DNA of 64,000 bases from Roseivirga sp. UBA6052 (GTDB lineage Bacteria > Bacteroidota > Bacteroidia > Cytophagales > Cyclobacteriaceae). The notes beneath the pieces are model-generated. The model was not told where the DNA came from. It made no database searches and saw only the letters and a program-made list of their open reading frames with translations. A program made the position numbers and the translations under genes. Shown piece by piece: positions 16,133-24,362 of the stretch (its first letter is position 1; each line of letters begins with the position of its first letter). The stretch covers positions 623,296 to 687,295 of the forward strand of contig DIYO01000009.1 in NCBI GenBank assembly GCA_002427755.1. Direction: 5' to 3'.

Positions 16133-17895
16133 ATCCTCTGAAGCTCTTAAATAAGTTTCTCATTTGGCGCATACGCCATATTAGCACGCGAAACTGGATT
16201 ATAATTTTAGGTGCGCTTGTGGGTGTTTTGGGAGGATTTGCTGCGGTAATTCTAAAATCTACTGTACACTTTATACAAGAGTTCTTAGCCCATCAAGATT
16301 TAGGATATGGTTTTATTTTTTTGCCGGCTGTAGGTATCCTCATCACCAGTTTTCTCGCTAACAAAGTATTAAGAGAGCAATTAGGACATGGCATTACTAC
16401 TATCCTGTACTATATCTCAAAGAAATCCAGCATCATACAAAGAACTAGAATGTATAGCCGTATGGTTACTTCTGCCATCACGGTAAGTTTTGGAGGTTCA
16501 GTGGGTCTAGAGGCTCCAATTGTAGTTACCGGTTCAGCTATTGGTTCAAATATTGGTCAATTAATGCACTTGAACTACCGACAAAGAACCTTAATGATTG
16601 GTTGTGGTGCTGCGGCTGCCATCTCAGGTATCTTCAACAGTCCTGTCGCAGGTGTAATTTTCAGTGTAGAGGTAATTTTGACCAATGTGAGTATTGGGGC
16701 ATTTATCCCTCTCTTGATTTCTTCTGTTGCAGGTGCACTCATTTCGACTCTACTTGTAGGAGATGACGTTCTTTTCTCTTTCGACTTGGCAGACCCATTT
16801 ATAGCTACTGATGTGATCTGGTATCTGTTGCTCGGAGCTGTAACAGGGCTAGTGTCATATTACTTTACGCAAGTCACATTCTGGGCAGAAAGGCTCATTG
16901 AAAAGCTAAAGAACAACTATTTGAGAGCCATAATTGGTGGTCTTGCGTTAGGCGTTATCATTCTCTTCTTTAACCCTCTATTTGGCGAAGGTTACAAAAC
17001 AATCACAAGCATCTTAAATGGAGAGACTTCCGGTCTAATGCAAAATTCCATGCTCCTTTCTTCTATAGAAACAGAATGGTTTATTCTGCTCTTCGCCTTT
17101 CTCATTATTCTTATCAAACCTATCGCAACAGGGTTAACCATAGGTTCGGGAGGTAACGGAGGAATCTTTGCTCCATCACTATTTATAGGTGGTATTACCG
17201 GCTACTTATTTTCGTCCGTATACAACCTTACAAACCCAAGTGAACAACTCTCTGTGAGCAACTTTACACTTGTAGGTATGTGTGGTGTAATGAGTGGTGT
17301 TTTACATGCTCCTCTAACTGCTATATTCCTAATAGCAGAAATCACAAGTGGTTATACTTTGTTCCTTCCTTTGATGCTCGTTTCCGCCATAGCATTCACA
17401 ACAAATAGCTACTTCCAAAAACACTCTTTTTATACCGAAAAGCTGATTAAGGCTGGAGATCTAATTACTAATGATAAAGACAAAGAAGTACTCAGTCTTT
17501 TAAAGGTTAAAAAGCTAGTCGAAACTGACTTGCTAACTATAGAACCTCATAAAACACTGGGTGATTTAGTAGCCCTTGTTAAGAAATCTAAGCGCAACAT
17601 TTTCCCTGTTGTAGATGCGGAAAACAGGTTTAAGGGAATAATCACTTTAGATGATATTAGAGAAATTATGTTCGATAACGATTCACAGAAAAGTGTAATT
17701 GTTGAACGATTAATGCATAAACCGCCTGAAACCGTTGATTTCGAAGAAAGTATGGAATCAGCTATGCGAAAATTTGAAAGAACTGGTGCATGGAACTTAC
17801 CAGTACTAGCAAATGAAGAATATGTTGGGGTTGTGTCAAAATCAAGAATATTTAATTCGTACCGAACAAGGCTTAAGCGCCAACAGTACAACTAA
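16129..17895 (+). CDS. ClC-family chloride channel/antiporter with CBS pair
   Basis: A 588-residue inner-membrane protein. Residues 20-430 form the ClC fold, with the anion-filter motifs GGSVGLEAP (122-130, gating Glu128) and GSGGNGGIFAP near 345. Residues 445-580 contain two CBS domains, which usually bind adenine nucleotides. The position equal to the internal proton glutamate of E. coli ClC (second Glu of FIIEEM) appears to be Val182 in FSVEV, a change found in channel-type members; my alignment is by eye. It is translationally coupled to mazG, with no obvious functional link. Confidence 0.93.
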   Translation: MNPLKLLNKFLIWRIRHISTRNWIIILGALVGVLGGFAAVILKSTVHFIQEFLAHQDLGYGFIFLPAVGILITSFLANKVLREQLGHGITTILYYISKKSSIIQRTRMYSRMVTSAITVSFGGSVGLEAPIVVTGSAIGSNIGQLMHLNYRQRTLMIGCGAAAAISGIFNSPVAGVIFSVEVILTNVSIGAFIPLLISSVAGALISTLLVGDDVLFSFDLADPFIATDVIWYLLLGAVTGLVSYYFTQVTFWAERLIEKLKNNYLRAIIGGLALGVIILFFNPLFGEGYKTITSILNGETSGLMQNSMLLSSIETEWFILLFAFLIILIKPIATGLTIGSGGNGGIFAPSLFIGGITGYLFSSVYNLTNPSEQLSVSNFTLVGMCGVMSGVLHAPLTAIFLIAEITSGYTLFLPLMLVSAIAFTTNSYFQKHSFYTEKLIKAGDLITNDKDKEVLSLLKVKKLVETDLLTIEPHKTLGDLVALVKKSKRNIFPVVDAENRFKGIITLDDIREIMFDNDSQKSVIVERLMHKPPETVDFEESMESAMRKFERTGAWNLPVLANEEYVGVVSKSRIFNSYRTRLKRQQYN

Positions 17896-18435
17896 AACCC
17901 CCTCAAACAGAGCGTTTTAAGGAAATCCCGAGATTTGGATTCTAACCAAAAAATTATCGAATCGCAAATAGTTATCAACAAAATCAATACTCCAGATTTT
18001 CTCTATATCTCATTGATTATCTGTGTGTTATAGCTACTTGGCTAAAAACTGTGGATAAAAAAGCCAAAATGTGGAAAAAAATCAGTCATATTTTTTGAAT
18101 CTTTTTTTTGTCTAAATCTGAACTAAAGACAAGTCAACTCCAAGTCATGCTTTTTGTTTAAAAATCACTGGTCACATTTAAACACTGAAGTCGATTTTCT
18201 TGTAAAAGAAACCTTACTAGCCATTCCAAATTTTGCTAAAAACATTGATCTACAATAGATTAAGTTAATATTAACGAACGCTGGTTGGCAATAACATCAA
18301 AGAGACTCTTTACTTAACATCTTGTTCATACACATGCAGATTACTTGAAGGGCATATTAGAAAAGTACAATTACTGATTTTTGGAGAAAATTAGAATTTG
18401 TGCATTTTTAAGTATGGATATTATAAAGAAGAGAA
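17896..18435. other. 540-bp AT-rich gap with DnaA-box-like sites
   Basis: No credible gene on either strand. TGTGGATAA (18050-18058) is an exact match to the DnaA box in inverted orientation. TGTGGAAAA (18070-18078) and TTATCAACA (17972-17980) each differ by one base. A very AT-rich stretch with long T runs follows at 18088-18112. This could be a regulatory region of the following lipoprotein gene or a replication origin; the strand pattern of neighbouring genes does not decide it. Confidence 0.35.
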
Positions 18436-18960
18436 ATGAAAAATCAGATGAGGCTACGATCTAAGACACTTATTAAAATTTGTGTGATGATGCTCCTTTG
18501 TGCTATTCTCTTCGCTAGCTGCGATTCAGAAGAAAATCAGAGATTAGAAATAGTTAAGTTTGATGCGCTTGAGGAAATTATGACTAGAAAATCGAACAAG
18601 ATTGAGGTCATAAACTTTTGGGCAACATGGTGTGCCCCGTGTATTAAAGAACTCCCTTATTTTGAATCTATAAACGCAGAAGAAAGCAATGACTATAAAG
18701 TGACACTGGTATCACTCGATTTTGCTGATGAGTTTGAAAAGAAGGTGAAAGGATTTGTCGCAAAAAGAGGTCTAAAATCAGACATTATTTTACTGGATGA
18801 AATAGACTATAATTCATGGATTGATAAAGTGGATTCAACTTGGTCAGGAGCAATTCCGGCAACCCTTATTATTAATCATAACTCCGGTAAAAGAAAATTC
18901 GTTGAAAAAGAGCTAAATGAAGGTGAACTTATTCAACTCATTAATACAGTGAAAAACTAA
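18436..18960 (+). CDS. TlpA-like thioredoxin-fold lipoprotein
   Basis: A 174-residue exported thiol-disulfide protein. The N-terminus ends in LCAILFASC, a lipobox with Cys29, so it is probably lipid-anchored. The thioredoxin active site is FWATWCAPCIKELPYF (CAPC), and a cis-proline-type GAIPATLIIN occurs near residue 138. Proteins of this type reduce disulfides in the periplasm, for example for cytochrome c maturation. It is followed 7 bp later by another thioredoxin-fold gene, probably in one operon. It sits after the 540-bp gap. Confidence 0.9.
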   Translation: MKNQMRLRSKTLIKICVMMLLCAILFASCDSEENQRLEIVKFDALEEIMTRKSNKIEVINFWATWCAPCIKELPYFESINAEESNDYKVTLVSLDFADEFEKKVKGFVAKRGLKSDIILLDEIDYNSWIDKVDSTWSGAIPATLIINHNSGKRKFVEKELNEGELIQLINTVKN

Positions 18961-18967
18961 AAACAGT

Positions 18968-19573
18968 ATGACTCTATTAAAAGCAAGTATCGTAAGTCTT
19001 CTTCTATTGATTGGATCAGTAGTAGATGATGGTGTCAAAGTTGGTGATAAGGCTATTGATTTCAATTTGAAAAATATCGATGGCTCAATGGTCTCGCTCA
19101 ATTCGAATAGCGATGTAAAAGGGTACATTTTAGTATTTACCTGTAATACTTGTCCTTACTCAGTAATGTATGAAGACAGAATCATAGCGCTGGACAAAAT
19201 GTATGCTGACAAAGGATATCCTGTATTAGCAATTCAACCGAACAATACAGAAAAATCTCCAGGTGATTCTTTCGAATTGATGAAACAAAGAGCTGATGAC
19301 AAGGGCTTCACATTTCCTTATTTAATAGATGACACTCAAGAAACGACTCTGGCTTACGGAGCAACTAACACACCACATGTGTTTGTATTAGACAAGCAGG
19401 ATGACAGTTCGTTTGAAGTAGCGTATATTGGAGCCATAGACAATAACAGTAGAAATGCTGCTGCTGCTGACAAGCATTATGTCCAAGACGCCATTAATAG
19501 CTTGTTAGCGAATAGCGAGGTATCTACCACTAAAACTAAAGCCATTGGATGCACCATTAAATGGGCAAACTAA
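18968..19573 (+). CDS. secreted thioredoxin/peroxiredoxin-like protein
   Basis: A 201-residue AhpC/TSA-type thioredoxin-fold protein. Residues 1-20 are hydrophobic and may be a signal or anchor. The core shows VGDKAIDFNLKNIDGSMVSL, then VFTCNTCPYSVMYEDR with a CNTC redox motif where canonical thioredoxins have CGPC, and a later TNTPHVFVLDK cis-Pro region. This TCNTCPYxxxYE pattern marks a Bacteroidota thioredoxin family of unknown substrate. It is paired with the TlpA-like lipoprotein 7 bp upstream, and a strong terminator follows. Confidence 0.88.
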   Translation: MTLLKASIVSLLLLIGSVVDDGVKVGDKAIDFNLKNIDGSMVSLNSNSDVKGYILVFTCNTCPYSVMYEDRIIALDKMYADKGYPVLAIQPNNTEKSPGDSFELMKQRADDKGFTFPYLIDDTQETTLAYGATNTPHVFVLDKQDDSSFEVAYIGAIDNNSRNAAAADKHYVQDAINSLLANSEVSTTKTKAIGCTIKWAN

Positions 19574-19595
19574 CAAGTAAAATATACTGAACTGA

Positions 19596-19620
19596 AGCGA
19601 GTGTCTACTCGCTTTTTTTA
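19596..19620 (+). terminator. intrinsic terminator after the thioredoxin pair
   Basis: AGCGAGT (19596-19602) pairs with ACTCGCT (19607-19613) around GTCT, then seven T residues. The tail runs into the stop codon of the convergent GH3 gene. Confidence 0.85.
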
Positions 19621-21144
19621 TGCCTTTTCGGTTATGAGGTTTAGAATATCGTCTAGATATTCTCTTGAATTAGAAAGGCGAGGTACTTTATTCTGGCCAC
19701 CAAGTTTACCTCTTCTTCTCATCCATTCGTAGAATGTTCCGTGTTCAGCCATATGAACAATCGGTGGAGATAAAGCAATACTCTTGTGCCTCTTAGCATC
19801 ATAATCTGAATTGATACTTCTTAGTGTAGAATCGAGAACTTTTGTGAATTCATCGAGATCTGAAGGATCTCTTTCAAACTCCACAATCCATTCATGAGCT
19901 CCATTCTGATTTTCACCAAAATACTTTGGAGCAGCAGTAAAATTATTAATCAAAGCGCCAGTATATTCAGCGGCCTTAGCTATGGCTCTCTCAGCATTTT
20001 CTACTACCACCTCTTCTCCAAATGCATTTATAAAATGCTTTGTTCTACCAGAAATCTTAATTCTGTAAGGATCTGTTGAGGTAAACTGAACCGTATCGCC
20101 AATCTTATATCTCCATAACCCGGCATTGGTAGAAATTAAGATGGCATACTGTTTACCGATCTCTACTTCATCAAGGCCAATTACCTGGGGATGTTCCTTA
20201 TGAATCTCATGGAATGGGATAAACTCATAGTAGATGCCATAGTCAAGCATCAGTAGCATATCATCGCTCCCTGGCTCAATTTGAATACCAAAGAAGCCTT
20301 CAGATGCATTATATGTTTCCATATAGCGCATATCGTCTTTTGGAATTAATCTATTGAAAATGTCTCTGTAAGGGCCAAAAGCTACGGCTCCATGGAAGAA
20401 TACTTCAAGGTTTGGCCAAACATCTAGGATATTATCTGTTCCTTTTAACTCTAGTATTCTCTGAAGCAAGACAATTGTCCAAGTAGGTACACCCGAGATA
20501 CTCGTGACATTCACTTCCATAGTATGCTCAGCCATCTTATCGATTTTTGACTCCCACTCATCCATTAGCGCTATATCCAATGTAGGGGTTCTAATAAGCT
20601 GAGCCCAATAAGGCAAATTAGACATGATGACGGCTGAAACATCACCATAGAAAGACTCTTGGTTGGCATCGAACTGATTAATCTGCTGACTTCCACCTAT
20701 TGTCAAACCCTTACCTGAGAACATCTTAGTATCCGGGTAATTATTACAGTAAATAGAAAGCATGTCCTTGCCTCCTTTAAAGTGGCAATCTTCTAACGTC
20801 TCATATGAAACTGGAATGAATTTGCTTCTGGCGTTGGTTGTTCCTGAAGATTTGGCAAACCACTTAACATCTGAAGGCCACAGTAGATTCTGCTCACCCT
20901 CCATATTTCGCTCTATATAAGGGCAGATGTCTTCGTAAGAAACTACAGGGATTAGTCTTCTGAATTGCTCAGGCGTATGGACATCCGCAAAGCCGTGCGT
21001 TCTTCCATATTCCGTATTTCTAGCCGTTGTAATTAGCTTTTTAAATAACTCCTCCTGCACCTCATGAGGATATTTCATGAAGAGTTCTATCTGGTGCATG
21101 CGTTTTTTCATGACCCAGGTTAGAATGGAGTTTAAGATTGCCAA
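19618..21144 (-). CDS. GH3 auxin-responsive-promoter family protein
   Basis: A 508-residue cytoplasmic protein of the GH3 family, acyl-adenylating enzymes of the ANL superfamily; plant members join amino acids to auxin or jasmonate. The ATP-binding loop is KSSGTTNARSKFIPVS (about residues 92-107) and a later motif is YNASEGFFGIQ. GLWRYKIGDTVQFTS and SGRTKHFINAFGEEV belong to the hinge and C-terminal domain. Bacterial GH3 proteins have no settled substrate. It starts directly after the lptB stop with no gap, at the end of the fumC-recJ-lptB run. Confidence 0.9.
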   Translation of the reverse strand: MAILNSILTWVMKKRMHQIELFMKYPHEVQEELFKKLITTARNTEYGRTHGFADVHTPEQFRRLIPVVSYEDICPYIERNMEGEQNLLWPSDVKWFAKSSGTTNARSKFIPVSYETLEDCHFKGGKDMLSIYCNNYPDTKMFSGKGLTIGGSQQINQFDANQESFYGDVSAVIMSNLPYWAQLIRTPTLDIALMDEWESKIDKMAEHTMEVNVTSISGVPTWTIVLLQRILELKGTDNILDVWPNLEVFFHGAVAFGPYRDIFNRLIPKDDMRYMETYNASEGFFGIQIEPGSDDMLLMLDYGIYYEFIPFHEIHKEHPQVIGLDEVEIGKQYAILISTNAGLWRYKIGDTVQFTSTDPYRIKISGRTKHFINAFGEEVVVENAERAIAKAAEYTGALINNFTAAPKYFGENQNGAHEWIVEFERDPSDLDEFTKVLDSTLRSINSDYDAKRHKSIALSPPIVHMAEHGTFYEWMRRRGKLGGQNKVPRLSNSREYLDDILNLITEKA

Positions 21145-21876
21145 CTATATCTTTCTTTTTAGCTCAAAGTGTTGACCAAGATATACTTTTCTCACTTGTT
21201 CATCAGCAGCTAAATCTTCAGCCGTTCCGGCTTTTAAGAGTTTACCCTCAAACATAAGATAAGCTCTATCGGTAATGGAAAGTGTTTCTTGTACGTTATG
21301 GTCGGTAATCAATATACCAATATTACGATTCTTAAGCTGCGCTACAATAGTCTGAATCTCTTCTACTGCGATAGGGTCTACTCCGGCAAAGGGTTCATCA
21401 AGTAAAACGAATTTCGGATCGACAGCTAAGGCCCTAGCAATCTCAGTTCTTCTGCGTTCTCCTCCCGAAAGTACGCGACCTAAATTCTTTCTGACATGCC
21501 CTAAACTAAACTCTTCAATCAATGCATCACACTTTGCCTTTTGCTCAGCTTTGGAGAGCTTAGTCATTTCAAGAACAGCTTTTATATTCTCTTCTACCGT
21601 AAGTTTTCTGAAAACGGAAGGTTCTTGCGCCAAATAGCCAATGCCTAATTGTGCTCTCTTGAACATAGGTAGAGCCGTAATGTCTTCTTCTTCAAGATAG
21701 ATCTCTCCCTCATTCGGTTTAACGAGACCTACTATCATATAAAACGTAGTAGTCTTTCCCGCTCCATTTGGGCCTAGTAGGCCGACAATTTCCCCCTGAT
21801 TAACTTCAACAGAGACCTCATTCACCACTCGCCTTTTCTTGTAGGTCTTTACAAGTGTGTTCGCAGATAGTTTCAT
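21145..21876 (-). CDS. lptB: LPS export ABC transporter ATPase
   Basis: ATPase of the LptBFG complex that extracts LPS from the inner membrane for transport to the outer membrane. The 243-residue length is exact for LptB. Walker A is GPNGAGKTT (35-43), the signature LSGGERRRTEIARAL starts at 136, Walker B is FVLLDEPFAGVDP (about 156-168) and the H-loop is ITDHNVQETL. The pattern GERRRxEIARAL with FAGVDPIAV is characteristic of LptB. It is 19 bp after recJ, in the same minus-strand run. Confidence 0.95.
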   Translation of the reverse strand: MKLSANTLVKTYKKRRVVNEVSVEVNQGEIVGLLGPNGAGKTTTFYMIVGLVKPNEGEIYLEEEDITALPMFKRAQLGIGYLAQEPSVFRKLTVEENIKAVLEMTKLSKAEQKAKCDALIEEFSLGHVRKNLGRVLSGGERRRTEIARALAVDPKFVLLDEPFAGVDPIAVEEIQTIVAQLKNRNIGILITDHNVQETLSITDRAYLMFEGKLLKAGTAEDLAADEQVRKVYLGQHFELKRKI

Positions 21877-21895
21877 TGCTGTAAAAATATATGAA

Positions 21896-23593
21896 TCAAT
21901 CGAACTTGATGTCCTTTATGAAGAGTTGTAGTGATTTATGGCCTCGAAACTCGTTTTCTTCAACTGTGTAAGCCATTTGAAAACGTAAGCCACTATTCAC
22001 TAAATCAGCATATTCTCCAAGTCCAAAACCAATAGCATCATAAGCAACATCTGTGCCTTCTTGCTTCGCTATGAATTTTAAATGCTGATCTTTCAATACT
22101 TTAACATGATTAGCTTGAATACCTTCCGTTACAAACACAGGCTGCATGTTTTGTGGGCCGAAAGGTGCCATTTGGTTCACGATATTATAAAAACGTTGAT
22201 TTATATCTGACAACGAGATTTTAATATCTACATGAACAGAAGGGATGAGCTGCTCTTCAGTTATTTTTGAAGCTACAACTTCTTCAAACTTTTCTCTAAA
22301 GGCTTCTACATTGTCTACCGGCATTGTAACTCCCGCAGCATACATGTGGCCACCATATTGCTCTAACAAATCCGAGCATTCACATATGGCATCATAGACA
22401 TCAAAACCATCTACTGATCTTGCAGAACCTGTAACCATATCATTAGATTCCGTAAGGATAACCGTAGGGCGATAGAATTTCTCAATACACCTTGATGCCA
22501 CAATCCCAATGACTCCTTTATGCCAATCGTTTTTATATAGTACTGTTGATTTGGCATCATGAGCATCTTCGTTGATGATCATTTGAATGGCCTCCTCTGT
22601 AATACTACTATCAAAGTCTCTTCGCTTATCGTTTTGATCGTTAACCGATGCAGCCAACTCTTCAGCCTCCTCTTTTGTCTTTGACAGCAGTAATTCAACA
22701 GCTGCTGCAGCATGTTTCATTCTACCTGCAGCATTAATCCTTGGACCTATACCAAAAACCACACTACTAATTGTAAGTGCATTTCTGTTCTTGCACAAAT
22801 CAACCAATGCTTGAAGACCTGGTCTTGGAGATTTATTGAGCTTTTTTAGGCCAAAGAAGGCCATCACTCTATTCTCTCCTGTAATCGGCACTATATCAGA
22901 AGCTATACTTACAGACAAAAGGTCTAGAAAATCATATAGTTCGTTGAGTTCGATGCCATTCTGAATTGAAAAGCCTTGTAACAATTTAAAACCAACTCCA
23001 CACCCCGAAAGCTCCTTGTAAGGATATTTGCAGTCTTTTCTTTTAGGATCTAAAACAGCAATTGCTGGAGGCAAAGTATCTCCCGGCATATGATGATCAC
23101 AGATGATCACATCTATTCCCAAATGATTTGCGTCTTGTACTCGATCTATGGCCTTAATTCCACAGTCTAATGTTACGATAAGGCTAAAGCCGTTGTCATT
23201 CGCATATTGTATACCAGCTTCTGACACACCATAGCCTTCCTTATATCTGTCTGGAATGTAAAATGCCAGATTGGTATAAAACTTCTCAAGAAAACCATAA
23301 AATGTGGCTACCGAAGTGGTACCATCAACATCATAATCACCATAAATCAGAATCTTCTCTTCATTGGCAATGGCCTCACTTAATCGATTCACGGCCTTAT
23401 CCATGTCCTTCATCAAAAAAGGATCATGTAGCTGGTCTAGCGATGGTCTAAAAAAATCTCTGGCTTCATCAAAAGTATGTATTCCTCTTTGATTGAGTAA
23501 TTGAGCTATAGATTCAGAGACGTTAAGCTGTTCCTGCAGAACTTCAACTTCCGTAGTATCAAATCCATCATCAAAAAGCCAACGCTTCTGCAT
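21896..23593 (-). CDS. recJ: single-stranded-DNA-specific exonuclease RecJ
   Basis: A 5'-3' single-strand exonuclease used in recombination and mismatch repair. The 565-residue chain carries the DHH-family phosphoesterase motifs GDYDVDGTTS (Asp86, Asp88, Asp90) and ICDHHMPG (166-168), then a DHHA1 domain (RINAAGRMKHAAAAVELL) and a C-terminal OB-like RecJ domain. The length is typical. The ATG is only 12 bp after the T-run of the terminator that ends the upstream gene, so its transcript must come from readthrough or from a promoter inside the terminator. Confidence 0.96.
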   Translation of the reverse strand: MQKRWLFDDGFDTTEVEVLQEQLNVSESIAQLLNQRGIHTFDEARDFFRPSLDQLHDPFLMKDMDKAVNRLSEAIANEEKILIYGDYDVDGTTSVATFYGFLEKFYTNLAFYIPDRYKEGYGVSEAGIQYANDNGFSLIVTLDCGIKAIDRVQDANHLGIDVIICDHHMPGDTLPPAIAVLDPKRKDCKYPYKELSGCGVGFKLLQGFSIQNGIELNELYDFLDLLSVSIASDIVPITGENRVMAFFGLKKLNKSPRPGLQALVDLCKNRNALTISSVVFGIGPRINAAGRMKHAAAAVELLLSKTKEEAEELAASVNDQNDKRRDFDSSITEEAIQMIINEDAHDAKSTVLYKNDWHKGVIGIVASRCIEKFYRPTVILTESNDMVTGSARSVDGFDVYDAICECSDLLEQYGGHMYAAGVTMPVDNVEAFREKFEEVVASKITEEQLIPSVHVDIKISLSDINQRFYNIVNQMAPFGPQNMQPVFVTEGIQANHVKVLKDQHLKFIAKQEGTDVAYDAIGFGLGEYADLVNSGLRFQMAYTVEENEFRGHKSLQLFIKDIKFD

Positions 23594-23604
23594 ATAAGTC
23601 TTAT

Positions 23605-23636
23605 GATATTAAAAAAGCAGTACCAAAGGCACTGCT
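23605..23636 (-). terminator. intrinsic terminator between the SPOR-like gene and recJ
   Basis: On the minus strand AGCAGTGCC (complement of 23628-23636) pairs with GGTACTGCT (complement of 23616-23624) around TTT, with one G-T wobble, and is followed by a T run. It ends the 216-residue gene and lies directly upstream of recJ. Confidence 0.8.
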
Positions 23637-23658
23637 TGTCAATTCGTTATTGATAATC

Positions 23659-24309
23659 TTAGTTAGGTGTATTCTGTGTATCTAACACTTCTTTAAGAGG
23701 GACTCTTTTTCCATCTCTGTAAGGAACAATCCATGCATCCTCAACACCCATCTCTCTTAAATATCTCTTTAATACGTTGGCATCTTCATAGATTCTAAAG
23801 TTACCTACAACGTACTTTCTTAATTCTGTCATAGATTCTTCAGCAAATTCATTCGATGTCTCAGCGTATTTACCTAAATCCATTTTTCTGAAGGCACCCA
23901 CTTGAACTTTAAAAACAACACCAATATTGAAGTCTTCGCCATTAATCAAGTTAGGTTGATAAACGGTCTGCGGTTGAGATTTTAAGTTCTCAATCTCTCT
24001 CTCGGCAGCAGAATAAGCGGCTTGCATTCTAGTTACCTGCTTTTGTAAATCACTTACTTGGGCATCTTTAGAAGCTGCTTGATCAGTTAAACTTGAAATC
24101 TCGCTTTGCTGGCTCGCGATCTCAGCTTTTTGAGAAACATTTTCTTCGCTCAATGCTCGAAAATCTTCAACCGTCATTTTCTTTTTCTTCTTCTTCCACT
24201 CTTTCTTTTCTTTCTTGGTAAGTGGACGAAGGTCAACTTCTTGAGCCAAAGCAACCGTGGCAACCATTACTCCTAATAAGAGTGTTAAAAAAGTCTTTTG
24301 AAATTTCAT
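23659..24309 (-). CDS. secreted coiled-coil protein with possible SPOR-like C-terminus
   Basis: A 216-residue exported protein with a Sec signal (residues 1-22, ending TVALAQ). A highly charged stretch follows (about 28-45, KKEKKEWKKKKKKM), then a coiled coil (about 48-112, EENVSQKAEIASQQSEISSL and onward). The C-terminal third (FKVQVGAFRKMDLGKYAETS ... YRDGKRVPLKEVL) resembles a SPOR domain, which would bind peptidoglycan lacking stem peptides. Similar Cytophagales proteins carry the loose label Ezrin/radixin/moesin family. It follows fumC by 53 bp and ends at its own terminator. Confidence 0.7.
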   Translation of the reverse strand: MKFQKTFLTLLLGVMVATVALAQEVDLRPLTKKEKKEWKKKKKKMTVEDFRALSEENVSQKAEIASQQSEISSLTDQAASKDAQVSDLQKQVTRMQAAYSAAEREIENLKSQPQTVYQPNLINGEDFNIGVVFKVQVGAFRKMDLGKYAETSNEFAEESMTELRKYVVGNFRIYEDANVLKRYLREMGVEDAWIVPYRDGKRVPLKEVLDTQNTPN

Positions 24310-24362
24310 AAGGCAGTAATTATCCTGTTTGCAATATCAATATACAAAGTACTTATCAATAA

